This document shows, piece after piece, positions 23,415 to 35,800 of a stretch of 64,000 bases of DNA (position 1 is the stretch's first letter; each line of letters opens with the position of its first letter). A model generated the notes under the pieces. That model worked only from the letters and a program-made list of their open reading frames with translations. It did no database searches and had not been told where the DNA came from. A program made the position numbers and the translations under genes. Origin of the DNA: Trissonchulus latispiculum (lineage: Eukaryota > Nematoda > Enoplea > Enoplida > Ironidae); the NCBI GenBank assembly GCA_030248195.1, contig JASAND010008554.1, forward strand, positions 20,794 to 84,793, in the 5' to 3' direction.

Positions 23415-26400
23415 CTATTCCTTTGATTGTTTGTTTCTATGACGCAAGTTCATCATCTTTCTGGGAGGAGTGGGCGGGGGCGGGGGGCCATTCCGCAGAA
23501 AGATTTCCGACGGACGTTTATGGTTTGTTCGAACACTAATTTCAGGACTCTGGAGGGTTCTAGCGGCATTGGATGCTGCAGGAGCTGGGAGTGCCGCAAT
23601 GTCAACACCTATGCTAGAACTTGTAGATCGCGGTGTCAGTGTCGTTTGTGCTGTTTGTGCATTGCTGTTTCCCTCTGCAGGTGGGACCGCCGTGGGACTA
23701 GTCATCTGTTCGGTTACGTTGTCATTCATGGATTCTAGACGAGGTGTTGCAATCGCAGAATGGCGTCCGTTTTCAGGCGACATTGTTTGTTCATTCTGAA
23801 GCTCAGCTTCCAAGTTATCTAGCCAACGTTGATCATGGGCCGTCCATTGCCCCGTTTGTTCGTCTCTGCTAGTAGCGTCTCCGGTGTGATCTCGGAAGTC
23901 AGACTGCTGTGACGGAGATCTAGTTGGAAAAAGACGTTGGCTACGAGTTCTTCTTGGAGTACGTCTAGCTGTGATAGGCGTTCGGGCCCGTTGGTGGAGT
24001 AGATTTTGTGTAGAATCTTCCAGGATCTGACGCTCTGTTCTCATTATTGTGAATGAATCGTCATAGAAGATTAGGCGATCTTTGGACACAGTTGTAAAGT
24101 AGAGGGATTGTTTTTCGCGGTCCGTCATGGGTGGCAATGTCACTGGGCCCGTTTCCAGGTCATCTGCCGGGATGAGCTCATCTTCGTTTACCCCCTGTCG
24201 CGAGCATTGTTCTCGTATGTAGTCATACTTAGATGGCGCTGTTTGGAGGAGGCCAAAGATTTCATTTGGGACATCTTGAGAGGGCAACTTCTTGAAGACA
24301 ATTTTGTTTTGTCTTCTATAAAATGGCTTCAAGAACGGAGCTAGCAGGAGGATGTCATTGATCTGAAAAGAAGTAAACATTAAATTTAGATATTTCAGTT
24401 TTGACGGTAATTATGACAGAAGAACATTCTGACGTGTGAAATAATTGTATGTACGAGGTTATGAACTAAGTATTATGTTATTAGAAAGGAGCACAGGAAC
24501 GAAGTATTATGTGTTAAGAAAAATACTAAATTTAACGTCGGTAGATAGATTAGTGAGGAACGATAGTTGGACCACCTTAGGACAAGCTGTATTAAATGAG
24601 AAAGTTAGACATAAAAAATTATATTTTAGAAAATGTAGTTTACTCTGTTTCCAATTTCGTCTCTACGTTTCTGCGTAAAAGAACTCCTGAGACTGTGACC
24701 GACGACAAACTCTCCGTCCACAGAGAGAGCTTTGATATGCACAGTCTGCACGAACGAGGTTGATGTTGTGTAGCCAGTGACAGCTAAGGGCGTCGGCGGG
24801 TTTATGATCAGATCAAATATCTGAAAAATAACACAACGGAATTGTTGTAGCTGGTTACAAATTCTTGCGTGAATGTTGAGTTTCCACTTAAAAAGTAGAG
24901 TTTTCTCTGGTAGAGCCAACAGCATATTGGCAGTACAGTGATTTGATGGAGTTGTTAGAGTGCGAAAAGGGGAATACTACAAAGTTTGTTTCAAAGCAAA
25001 TTTCGCGTCTTGCGGAAAACTGGTATAAAGTATACAGATATTGAGAAGAACGTTAAAACATAGATATCAACGTGGATAAAACGGGGTGATGTTGAAAATT
25101 ATTTTCTAATTAATAGGGAGTATTTGTACCAGACGAACAGTTCTCTTCCAATCCTCATTCTGATCACCAATGGCCAGGCCGCAGTCCACATCAGTGGCAG
25201 TTATGATGAACGAGTAGGGAGGCACTTCATCTCCGTAGCGCATCAGCATTACTATGTAGCGCAGAATGTGATAACCCACTGCCAGGCGGATTCCGATTTG
25301 GATGGTTTTCGGATTACTGTCGAATGGACGGCCGCTGTTCAGATCATGATTAATTGAGTTTACTTGTTTGTCCCAGTACCATTCCAGTCGGTCGATGGCT
25401 TCAGGAGAGCAGGTGTAGGATACTGGCTGGTTGCTGAAATTATGAAAAGATGATGCGGTATATCAATTATTCATTAATGATAGTGTTAGAGCTGAGAAAT
25501 ACAAAAAGGTGAGAAGAAAGTCAGACTGAGTACAAATTACGGGGAAACAAAGGGTAGATATGTTAGAGGAGGACAGAGGAGTATGATTCTGTAGTGTAAT
25601 TGTGTTAAGATACCTTGAGTTGTGGAGGTGCCACACGAACATGAACGATTCCTGCAGAGTTTTCGCATTGTACTGGCTATCGAGAATAGTTTGGGCATTT
25701 TTCATGGCAGTAGTTGTATGATAAGTTGTATTGTCTGGAAATAGGATGACACTAAAATAGAGAAGCAAAAACAATGTAATACGAATTCGGAGCTATTTGT
25801 AGGCGAAAGTAGTGTTTGAGGCGGGCCGGCCTAAGCCGGCCGGCGACCGGCCGCCGGTAGTCCCTGCTCTAGGAGAAGCAGCAACGGTACCCTTTCTGCG
25901 TATTTTCGGAAATTTGGTATACAGGCTCTTCTGAAGAGAGTAACCCCAGTTTTTTCATTTCCCTTTATGAACAAAGAAAAGTAACGATGAATGGGACGAG
26001 CATCGTTTGTGCGAAATTTTAAACGAGACTTATCCCCGCTTTCCCCGACGTTTGCTATACAGGCTGCTCTGAAGAAATTAACACCAGTTAAACGGGTCAG
26101 GGTTACTCTCTTCAGAGCACCGTGTATATCAAATGTCGGAAAACACAAGAAGGGGAGCACATCTCGTTTAAATTTTTGCACATACGATGCTCCATCCGTT
26201 CGTTTTCCCCCCCGTTCATCGTTGCTTTTCTTCTATCGTCCCTGCTTTGAAAAACTTTTCTAGTAGTTTATACGTACATAGGCTATACAAGTTTTTCACG
26301 TACTTTTTATCAGTCTTCGATGGAGGGGCCCTCCTGGTTTTTTCTTGTTTCAGTGAAATCCCTTTTTCCATGGACGAGGGGGCCATGTGCTATACGTACA

Positions 26401-28124
26401 TATCCTGTTCAAGTTTTTCACGTACTTTTTGTCAGTGCACCAAGAAGCAGCCACTGTCGTCAGGGAAAATTTGCTGCTTCCGGTGAAACCCCGGCCGGCC
26501 TCAAACACTAGGCGAAAGTGTGGAAATTGGGTATACATAATTAAAACAGGGAGTATAAGTAAAACAGAAAATTAATTAGGATATGTGAAACGAACATAAG
26601 TTACCGGAGGAATAGTGAGAAGAACATAACTTACCGTTCCCAGAGTCCGTCTGTCGTTTGAGCGTTATGGAAAAACTTTAGGAGAGGTTTGTGAGCCAAT
26701 GCCCCCAGCACTTGTACAGTAGCATCTACAGGGATTTCATCATCTGTATGCTTCAAGGCTGTACTTGTTGGAAACATTGACCACCGCGCGTTCAACCAAA
26801 AGTAGCCGTCATAGGTTGCCCCGTTGCCGCTTTTGCCAAGCATATTAATTGCGCCGTATAGTTCATCGCTTACAATTGCCATTGTTGGATCCTTCTTGTC
26901 ATTCACGAGCTGAAAGTAAAATGTTCGTGTCATCGATGTTTAGATATTTATTAGATAAGCTAATAATGCGAAAAGTCTAAACTGTACATTAAATGTTTGA
27001 ACGTGGGGGCTGTTTGATTGCGTGAGTGAGGACTGCGAGTTGTTCATGTGGTGTTATGTTCTGTAGATTTAGGGGCAAATTGCTGGGTAACTGTTGATGC
27101 TGGTGCAGTTACTTACAAATTGTAGGAGTATCTAGAAGACATCGTGAAAGAATAGATGTTACAAATTAAGTTGTAAGTGGCGTCGAATAATCAAGGGTAC
27201 CTACTTTCCTCTGATGCTTGTGGAGGCCTTGCAGTGTGCATGTCCCCCTGCACTTTGTGTGGTACCACTCTGCGCCAAAGCTCTCGATAAGCGGATTGCG
27301 GAAAAATATTTCCATGGCAGGAGTTTTTCCTGTACATGAACGCCCGGCTAGTATGATAATACTGGCGAGATGTTGCTTTGCAGGTTTTCGCGTACCCGGG
27401 AGTTCGTAGTTTACAACCGTATCTGGAATACGAACACAGATAATAGTATTTATGATAGCAAATTATACACGATACATGTTCATGTCAAAGAAGTAGCTAC
27501 AAAATGTAAGTTGATTTATGTGACTACTCTGAACGGGATGGGGATACCTTGTCCCAGGAAGAGGCTGAGCTGTAGTAGTGAACCAAGGATATGAGTGGTA
27601 GATTTAGGTGATGTTACACTATTTAGTGTAATATATTCTATGACTTCGTCATCAGGCAGAATTTTGTCCAAACTGAAAGGAACGGAACGTTGTTCTGCGA
27701 ACTGGGCCTCCAGAGCTGAGAGGTCAATAGAATCAATTATTCCTGTCACATTGCGGACATTTTTGTTGACATTGGCCTGTAAAAAAGTTGGTTTACTGTT
27801 ATGTAAGCTGCGTTGATGTTTATTCTCATTTAAATAGTCATTAGGAGCAGTATGACGAGCATTTAAGATAATTAAGAAATGGTGCTAATATGCACGATAT
27901 GATTATATGTTACTGCCAATAATGAATAATATGTTAAAACGCTGTTGATTTACCTGTGAATTCTTGTGGGAACATAATGTAGAGTTGTTGCCTTCAGCAA
28001 ACGAAGGGGCAATGGAGTGCGGAGGGGATTGGGATTGGCTGGCTCCCTGTCCATTGCCGTCTTCCTCAATGAAAGCAGAATTGTTGTCATTGAGTTCGTT
28101 GTCCCTCGCAGACTGTTGGGACAT
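23415..28124 (-). CDS. DUF3987-type P-loop ATPase (helicase/primase-partner family), 8 exons
   Basis: Exons: 28124-27954, 27776-27548, 27422-27205, 26909-26635, 25751-25614, 25433-25130, 24820-24644 and 24362-23415. They total 2,460 nt and encode 819 residues, with all joins in frame (phases 0,1,0,2,2,0,0). A Walker A, GRSCTGKT, lies at residues 160-167 and a Walker B-like MAIVSDE at about 216-222. A sensor-like VQVLGALAHKPLLKFF segment and then GLWERVILFP follow, as in the DUF3987 family. In bacteria these proteins sit beside or are fused to primase-polymerases and probably unwind DNA. After the ATPase comes a helical region and a C-terminal Ser/Thr/Pro/Arg-rich tail of about 200 residues with no known domain. 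The N-terminal 57 residues are acidic and disordered. The intron between exons 4 and 5 carries a hAT-type insertion. The gene lies 1.7 kb downstream of the PrimPol gene on the same strand. The family call rests on motif order and context, since no profile search could be run. Confidence 0.78.
25810..26510. mobile_element. Non-autonomous hAT-type element carrying foldback modules, in a DUF3987-gene intron
   Basis: The termini are TAGTGTTTGAGGC at 25810 and the matching CCTCAAACACTA ending at 26510. They are flanked by a perfect 8-bp duplication, ggcgaaag (25802-25809 and 26511-26518). TAGTG fits the hAT YARNG rule. Just inside both ends are ggccggcc-rich blocks. The interior contains a long foldback: arms 26045-26075 and 26109-26139, about 31 nt each with few mismatches, around a 33-nt loop. 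The interior is nearly identical, inverted, to 60.78-61.25 kb, which links this element to the mosaic repeats at the right end. It has no transposase ORF. Confidence 0.87.
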
Positions 28125-29781
28125 TTGTAACTAAAGGCGTAAGTGTAGAAGTGAAAGTAGGACAAATACATTGAAAAGTTCGCACCAGAGGAAACGGGAG
28201 GAATGGCGGAAAACAAATGATTTGAAGTAGCTGTCCTTGTGGTGGGCTTCCTTTAGATTGCGCTTTGGGTGCTTTGCAGTAGTTGTATATGCGCTAGCAT
28301 GTAATTAGAATCAGCGATGTTTCGTTCGGTTCATTATGGTCACAGTCCGCGCGTTGGTATAAAATTATTTCGTGACTACTGGATAAGGGTTACATGGCAT
28401 TGTTACACTAACAGAGAAATACAAAAACATATATTAATAAAATATAGTAAACATGTATGGCATTCATAACTCGATGTAAGGTACCGTTAAAAAATGAACA
28501 CAAAAAAGGAGCTTTAAATTGATCTGGAAAAGCAACGACAGAAAAAAGGAGGAGTGATAATGGAAGTAGACACGTTGTATAATTTTGCAGACTGATGTGA
28601 CAAACGTATGCGTAAAATATAGCACGTAGAAGCACAAACATGTAGAATATGACAGGTAAAATAACATACAGTTAGCAGAGAGAGGAATGTAAACATAATT
28701 GATAAATATGACGTAGCGACAAAAAACATTTTATAGACGATGAAACAGAACAGGAAAATAGCATGAAGAGAAGGAGGGTGCTGGAATTATTGGAATTATA
28801 CCGTAGTAGAGAGAAAAGGGGGCAGAAACAGAGTGTATAGTGCTAATGTTCTGCTAATAAACATTAACGATATTTAAAATGGAAGTTTGGGTTTCTTTGC
28901 GATTTGTTTATATGTAAACAATTGTTGAGTATTAGGTAGCGCAGATTAAGATAACTCCGGAAGAAATGAATGACATACTTGAATCATTTTAGAACTGAAA
29001 CTAGATTTGCGAGCAATACATTACTAAGAATATGTCAAGCGGTATCAAGGCGTACATAGTTATAAAAATCATACAATATCACCGGTATGAAGCTGTACAT
29101 AATTACAAAAACCAGACAAAGCAGATGGTATAAATATAACGGTAACACCAATGGCAATGTAATGAAGCAAAGGAGGGGGGACCCCTCTTATTCAAGCATC
29201 ATAGTGGCTGAGTGTTTGTTAGCGATTCGAATTTATGTTGTAGTTTAGATTATCGGTGTTGCTTTTGTGTTTCAGCGAAGGATCATTTAAAATTTTGGAC
29301 AGAAATAGTTACGCTCACAAGAAAAATCAGGAAATTTCTGGACATACATCAGTGATGGGCAGGTCTAGTATGGATCTGTTTTTGATTATTGACACTAGTG
29401 ATTGTATCATTTTGAGAGATTTTGTTACTTTGAGTTCTTTGAAGTGTGGTGATGGACTAGAAACAAATTTTTAGAAGATATTAAAATGCTACAAACATAA
29501 ACGAGATTATAATAAATATAGAAAAGAGACATAAGAAGAAAGAAAACATAAACAGTAAACACGAAAAGCAATAGAAAACATATGAAAACCACATCGGGGA
29601 AAAAGAAAGGCAAAAGACAAAACTGCGAAAGGAGACTAGAACAAAGCAGTCATAGCGAACGACTTAATATTAAAAGAAAGACAGATATTGAATTATTGTC
29701 GAGATAAAAGAAGTTTTATAATCACGTAGACTGCTTTGAACTAATACCTAAATATAATACAAAATAAAGACAAGAAAACAG
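28125..29781. other. Spacer between DUF3987 and PrimPol genes, with a decayed PrimPol fragment
   Basis: This is mostly AT/purine-rich, non-coding sequence. Near 29258-29330 a segment (aattttggacagaaatagtt) repeats, in the same orientation, the PrimPol coding sequence at 29922-29990 (aattttggacagaaactgtt). On the minus strand it would read VTISVQNFK and then a stop, so it is a degenerate partial duplicate of the region just before the PrimPol zinc knuckle. No other coding exon was found. Confidence 0.6.
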
Positions 29782-31039
29782 CTACAAATTCAACTTTTCT
29801 CCATTTACAATCTTAAAGTAAGGCGGGACAGGGGGCGGATTTCCAGCTTTACATGCAACACCATGACATCGCCATTGATAGGTTTTGGAATTGATGTCGT
29901 AGACGAAATACGAATGATTACTGGAGTGTTCTCGTTTCAGCATTGGGCACCATTTCAAATTTTGGACAGAAACTGTTACGCTTGAATCATAAAAAATGAA
30001 ATTTGTAATCAAATATCCTGGGCAAGCAATAGCAATATCCTTCCAGATCTGACTCTTGACTGGATCCGTTTCTACGTTCTGAGGAATTGCTTCCACTTGA
30101 TTTGATTCTCTTTTTGGAGGCGGAGGCTCATCAGAAAATGCATAGGCAGAAGCAGTGGAGGGTCCTGCCGATTGGGAACGCTGAAAATCAAATATAGGAG
30201 CGGGTCGTTTGCGCTTGTTTGAGGAACTAGATCTGGGTGCCAAGAACTGATACAGCGGTGCCTGACACATTTTATCAAAGAGCTTGTTCTGTTTCTGAGG
30301 AGAGCACAGACACGAATAATTGCCAACAAGAGTTTCCACCAAAGATTTGGCAGTTGCAGTATCAGAGTGGCCAGGGTGGATTAGAGGACGAACTTCCTTT
30401 CTCTTCGTTGACAGCCATATTCTGAAGTTCTGGTTGTTCGAATAGACTGATGTATCCCAGATGTGTAAATCAAGAGGCAGCTCGTCTCTCAACTTATTCA
30501 CAAATTCGCCAACCAATTTAATGGAGGAAAAAGACAGAAAATTGGTCCCAATTAGATGATAGCTGAGTTTTCGGTCATTATGGGAGGTAAGCATAGAGAA
30601 TTTCACATCTTCTTTCGACACAGTGTTCGTCATGCTTTCAATGGCTGAAGGCAGGCTGTCCAAGAATCTATTAAATAGAGCCGAGTCTTTCTCCCTGTTC
30701 TGCGTCAATTCAATATCAAAAAAAAGTTTGCAAGGCCGTTTCTCAGGAAGAATTTCATAGAAGAAACGCTCATAGGATGGAACATTCATATATACGTGGG
30801 AGAAGTGTTCAGCAGTTGAAGCAATGTATATGCGGGAGCCGTAATCAGTAACTTCATATGAGAAGATACTCAGTGGGCAGTGGTGCCGTTCGTTTTCCAT
30901 GAATGCTAGACATTCATTTTGACGTGGGAAGATTTCAAATAGAGGCAGAGTTACGCATGGGCAAGTTTCCATTATCTCATAGTGCGCAATCTTTAGGGAT
31001 TTGACCGGCTCGCTCATTCTTCGGAAAGCAGGAGGATAT
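29782..31039 (-). CDS. PrimPol-type primase-polymerase (archaeo-eukaryotic primase) with UL52-type zinc knuckle
   Basis: The coding exon begins after TTCTAG at 31039. The first ATG is at 31017, giving 411 residues to the stop at 29782. Family motifs are present in order: DIE (101-103, metal-binding DxE), SYH (152-154, SxH), Asp188 in WDTSVYSNNQNFR (third catalytic Asp) and FRIWLSTKR (198-206, nucleotide contacts). A Lys/Arg/Pro/Ser-rich linker (about 250-330) follows. The C-terminal knuckle is Cys357-x6-His364-x19-Cys384-x4-Cys389, the same spacing as I recall for vertebrate PrimPol. All catalytic and zinc residues are intact, so the protein could be active in priming or damage-tolerant synthesis. 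The AEP domain is uninterrupted in one exon. It sits upstream of, and co-oriented with, the DUF3987 ATPase. Whether it is the host PrimPol or an element-borne copy cannot be told from sequence alone; the context and the decayed partial copies on both sides favour a mobile origin. Confidence 0.9.
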
Positions 31040-31261
31040 CTAGAAAAAGAGCGAGAAAGAATAACATTTGTAATGGAGAAGAAAAGTGTAGTTGGATAGA
31101 ATAGATGGAATGGTGAAAATAGGGGGTTTTCAGGCGAAAAGATAGCTGTATGTTGGAGAGAGAAAAGATGAAAAATGCAGGAAATGAATACGAACAATTT
31201 AAGTTGAAATGTCAATAAAAAGAGAAAATAAGGCGAGACGAAAGTTCAATAAAGGAGATAT

Positions 31262-31346
31262 GGGTGGAGAAGTGTCCATTTTCGCAAAGTGCGCAATCAT
31301 GAGGACTTTGATCGGTTCCGTTATTTTTCGAAAAACTAGAGGATAT
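31262..31346 (-). pseudogene. Decayed duplicate of the PrimPol 5' coding exon
   Basis: After an identical acceptor (TTTTCTAG) the minus strand reads YPLVFRKITEPIKVLMIAH, against YPPAFRRMSEPVKSLKIAH in the PrimPol exon. The start Met codon has become ATA, and similarity fades after about 28 codons. Adjacent intron sequence up to about 31530 also resembles 31040-31200, so exon plus intron was duplicated in tandem and then decayed. Confidence 0.75.
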
Positions 31347-32812
31347 CTAGAAAAAACGAGAAAGAAAAATATTGAGTGGAGAGAAGAATAGTTTAGTTGA
31401 CTGCCAGATGGCGAATGTACATATTAAGACAATTTTGTGACGAAAATATAGTTGAATGCTGGGGGCGGGAAGTCTTTGTGACGAAAACATTGTTGAATGC
31501 TGGGGAAAGGGAAACATGAAAATTAAAGTGAAATAAAAAGAACATAATAGAGTTGTGGATAAGTGAGATAACAATATAATACAGAGTATCCATAACAAGT
31601 GAAATTTTCATATCCACCAGAAAATTAAAAATTTTGAAAAGGGTTAGAAATAGATATATCGGATCCTCGACGCTGCTATGCCTTTAGCTTCTGCGGCTCT
31701 CACGGTCACGGGAATCGATTCAGAAGAATCCGATAACGGGGAATCGACAATAACCGAAGAACGATCCGCAGCGCGCCGGAGTCAATACCATCTAATTTGT
31801 TGGAACAATTAGCTCCTGGCTAGACTTGTACGCGGGTTCTCGGGCTTCGGGCCAGGCCTGAGGCGGGCCTGCACCGGGCCAGCCTGGGAGCCGGTTGTTG
31901 GAGCGGTAGGCCCGGCCCTGGCCTTTTTTCCCACAATTTCTTGACTAGAAAGTCCAATTTAAACTAACGCGAGTTGTCAAAATTGAAAAAAATAGTACGA
32001 AATTCTTTCCTGACGCGTACATATCAGCTTTCTGGCTCGGCTATGCTTGGCCCCTCCGCCTATGTCACCCAGGAATCGAATGTATTAGAGAAGCGGCTGA
32101 ACTGGACAATTGTCATCTGCTGTTTTTTGTCCCCCGTGCCTGGAGATTGTGTAAGTGTTGTAAATTATTAATAAAAAACAGGTTCAGTATCAAGATATCT
32201 TCAGAGGGGTCCTTAATTACAACGACAAAAACAACGAAGGCAACAAATTTTTATTTGATATGTACAGTTAAAACAGTAACTACACATTGCAAAAACTAAA
32301 AGAAATACTGAACAGCAGGTTAAACGTAAAAATGACAACAAAGTAAAACATTTAAAACTACTGCAGGTGAGGTTCGAAATAATACAACATAGGAGTATAA
32401 GGTGCCCACAATCTTCATAGAGAGAGCTTTGCATAATTTCATTGTTGGGAAAGTGTAAAGTCAAGAAACAGTACTGATGTACGAAGGAAGTAAGTAATCA
32501 AGTAAAACATTCAAAAAGATTGTTAGTGATGTTCGAAACATTACACGATGGGAGTCTCAGGTGTTCTCCGATGCTACAGTGTTTGAAATGAGTAATTGTT
32601 AAAATTTTGTTATGGGAAAAGCATAATTACGAGTATTGAAACAGATGAACAGATGCAGTAAGTGTAATGTTAGTAAGCATGGAACTGGGGGACAAACATT
32701 AAAAAGAAGAATTTGAAATAACAAAAAAGGCTAAAAACGGACAGTCAATCAAAAGATAAAAATAACTAATGCGAATGCGGAAAAGGTGAAGTAAAGAAAT
32801 GGCAACAGCTAG
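31347..32812. other. Non-coding spacer with a GC-rich repeat island
   Basis: From 31650 to 31960 the sequence turns GC-rich with short repeated gggcc/ggcctg blocks, unlike its AT-rich surroundings. It looks like a fragment of a DNA transposon, but no terminal repeats were matched. The segments 31430-31510 contain a tandem duplicate (gacgaaaa...gttgaatgctgggg, twice). From 32210 to 32800 the sequence is purine-rich on the + strand with no exon. Confidence 0.5.
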
Positions 32813-35800
32813 TCAATGAGAGCACCACTGTGATACACGCTGATGAAAATTTGGGGTCAACACGCAGTATACATATCCATTAATTTTCTGTATAAATGTG
32901 AACAGTTTCAGTTGAATATTCTTAACAGGAATGATTTTAATGCAGGGAGGATCCGAAAGACGGAACCAGTGAAATCCATGGTCTTCAAACGGCGCCAGTG
33001 GAGGGGCAGAAGAAAAGAATTCAACTGCACAGTTGGGGGACTCCGGGACAATTTCTCTGATAACACCCAACCATTTCGCTGGCTGATTACTGTCAACGGG
33101 GATGTAATCAGTGGCAACAACTGAATTCAAGGTGAGCATTATGGGCAGACCAGCTACTACATCAGCTGACTCTTCACTGTCCAGTAGTATGTGGTGCTGT
33201 TCATTAGCGGGCACCACATTATCGTTCGGTAAAGTCTGTTCTGCTGAAAATATGTTAACGAATTTAGGTAGAGTTAAGTTGTTACGATTTAGATTAATTC
33301 AAAAAATAACATTGTATAACGCACAGGGATTGAATTAAAAACATTAATGTTAATGGCAATAAACGAATCAAAAAGTGATATTAACATTTACACTTTATAA
33401 TGAAGAAAAAGAAGTGTGAATGAATGAGCAGATAGTAGGGGAGAGAAAGAGGGTTGGAGATATTGTTCTTTGTTTCTATTATTCGATTATAGGCTACTTT
33501 GATCGTTTGAGTTGTTGTTGACATCTGGAGGACGAGCTTCCATATAGTATGAATTTTCTATCAAAGCGCTTGCTTAAAAAACGGTGAGTATTTAGTTGTT
33601 GAGAAAAAGAAATGAAATAGCTGAATAAGTTACCTTCTAGTAGAAATGAACCAGAAAAACCATATTTGTTGAGATATTTGATGAGATCATACGCGTAGTC
33701 TGGAAGTTTTCTTGTCTGCTCTTCGTCCTCATCCGTGTCGTTTTGTTTTTCTGCAGTTCGGACATTTCTCATCAGCGTTTGCAATTTCTTCTCTAAAAAA
33801 GGAAACAGCAAACAGGAGGTAACTAGTGTTAATAACTGTTTGTGTTGAAATATAGAAAGACAAAAATGCATTAGTTTACGAGATCCTACATACAGATTGA
33901 GCGTAGACTAAAGCTGAAGATAAATGACTAGGTAAATGCATTTTATAATAAGTAAAGAAAAAAGCTAACAGTTATGAAAAAACAACGAGAAATTGACAAC
34001 AATCGTATTGTACAATGGTAAATGTAATCACTTACGGGAAGCAATTGATAACAATTGGCGAGGATTTGGCTCCCCTGATGTGCCGTTTGAAGTAGACGCG
34101 AGGTCCGTCGCGCGAGTAACCATGCTGACCTGTCCACGCTGTACAGGTTCTGTAACAATTTAAATTTCATTAGAAATAGACATTAAAGGAAGAGGCAAAT
34201 TAAGTGTTAGATTTGAAATAAGCAAAATGCACAAGTAGATTGTGCCCAAAATGAACAACTAATAGAAATAGATAAATCATTGCACATACAGGAGATAAAG
34301 TTGTATTCATGGAAGACAGGGAGTATCGAGTCTGTACCTGGACGCAGCTGTTGGTTCGTAGCCCCCTTGTGTGATGGTTTTTGCTTGCCGGCCGAAGGAA
34401 CTTCAGACTGAATATTTGAAGATGAAACTTTCCCCTGAAGTCTAGCACTAGTACGTCGGCCAGTGGTATCAGCAGGGGGGTCGGCATATCGCTTGTTCTT
34501 ATCTGCAGAAAATGGAAAATATACTCGATCATAGACAAGTTGTAAGTAAATGTAGTTATGTTACTTTATATCAAATAATTAAAGGTCAATTTGGAAATCA
34601 TGTTTGAATGGAAACTGCAAAATGTAATGAATTTGCCCTTGACAATTAGATGGGAACTCAAAAGAGAGGACGACAGAGAAACATCGTTAACAAACTTTTA
34701 CTGCGCAATGGTGCGACGCCAGTTGGCAACTTCATCTGAGGTGCAGTTATCATGGCATAAGCATTCTGAGGTGATGTACGCGTTACTGAAGTCGTGGTTC
34801 CTGAGGAGGCAGAGGAAGAAGAATTAAAACCAGTGTTGGGAGGAATCTTCAACGGGCTTGCAAGAACTAAAAAGAGTGCAAACGAAAGATCAAAATATTA
34901 ACTAGTAAAGACAAAGAAACAAGCTAACAGTGAACAGGAGTGTTTTATTAGAGGGTCGAAACAAAACCGACTAGTAAGGAAATCAATCAATCAACATGTT
35001 GTTCACATGTCTGACCATATAGCAACCAATGAAAAGGGAGATAAAAGTTCGTGCACAACATATACATAAAGAAGTGAAAAGGGAGAACTTGCCTGTACTC
35101 TCATCGATAATTAGTCTAGGCGAACTTTGCAGACTACTGTCAGAGTTATGATCTTGTGCTGCGGCTCCAGATTCCATATGTTTGTTCAAAGCTGCTGATA
35201 CACTTCGCTCAGCAGAGACAGGGGCAGAACTGTTCGCGTTGGGCGTGCTGTCCTTACGCTGCAGTGTATCTGTTCCTAAATGAGGAAATGCCTCTGAGTT
35301 CATTCAATTTAGACAGGAACGTCGTCTCAGTTAAGCAGTTACAGTGACATACAAGAGTTATTTACAGCAACAATGCTGAGACAAGCAAAATTGAAAAATA
35401 TTGACTACTAGTTTTTTCGAACAATAAGCGATAACAATAGATGAGGTACCTGGGCCTTTGTCAGCCAGAACCGCAGGTCGTTTGGCAATTGCCCCCTCTG
35501 CAGTGGCCTGTGATTGTATAGGAGCCATTGTCCCTGTCGCATTTTCCTTCTTTTCTCTTCTCCTTGCTGAATGTATGCCTTTTAGCTTAGGCTCCTGTTT
35601 TCGTTGTGATCTCGAGGTATCTGCTGTCGCTAGAAAATGAATTGATTGGTTGTTGAGCCTGTCAATAATTAACTTTAAAATTGTGACTCGTATAATCATG
35701 AGATCAGAGATATAAATTCAGACGAAACAACCAATGAATCATCTCTCGTTCAGATGTTTCGTTCCCTTTTTCTGTCAAAGATCAAATGAGATGATACAAG

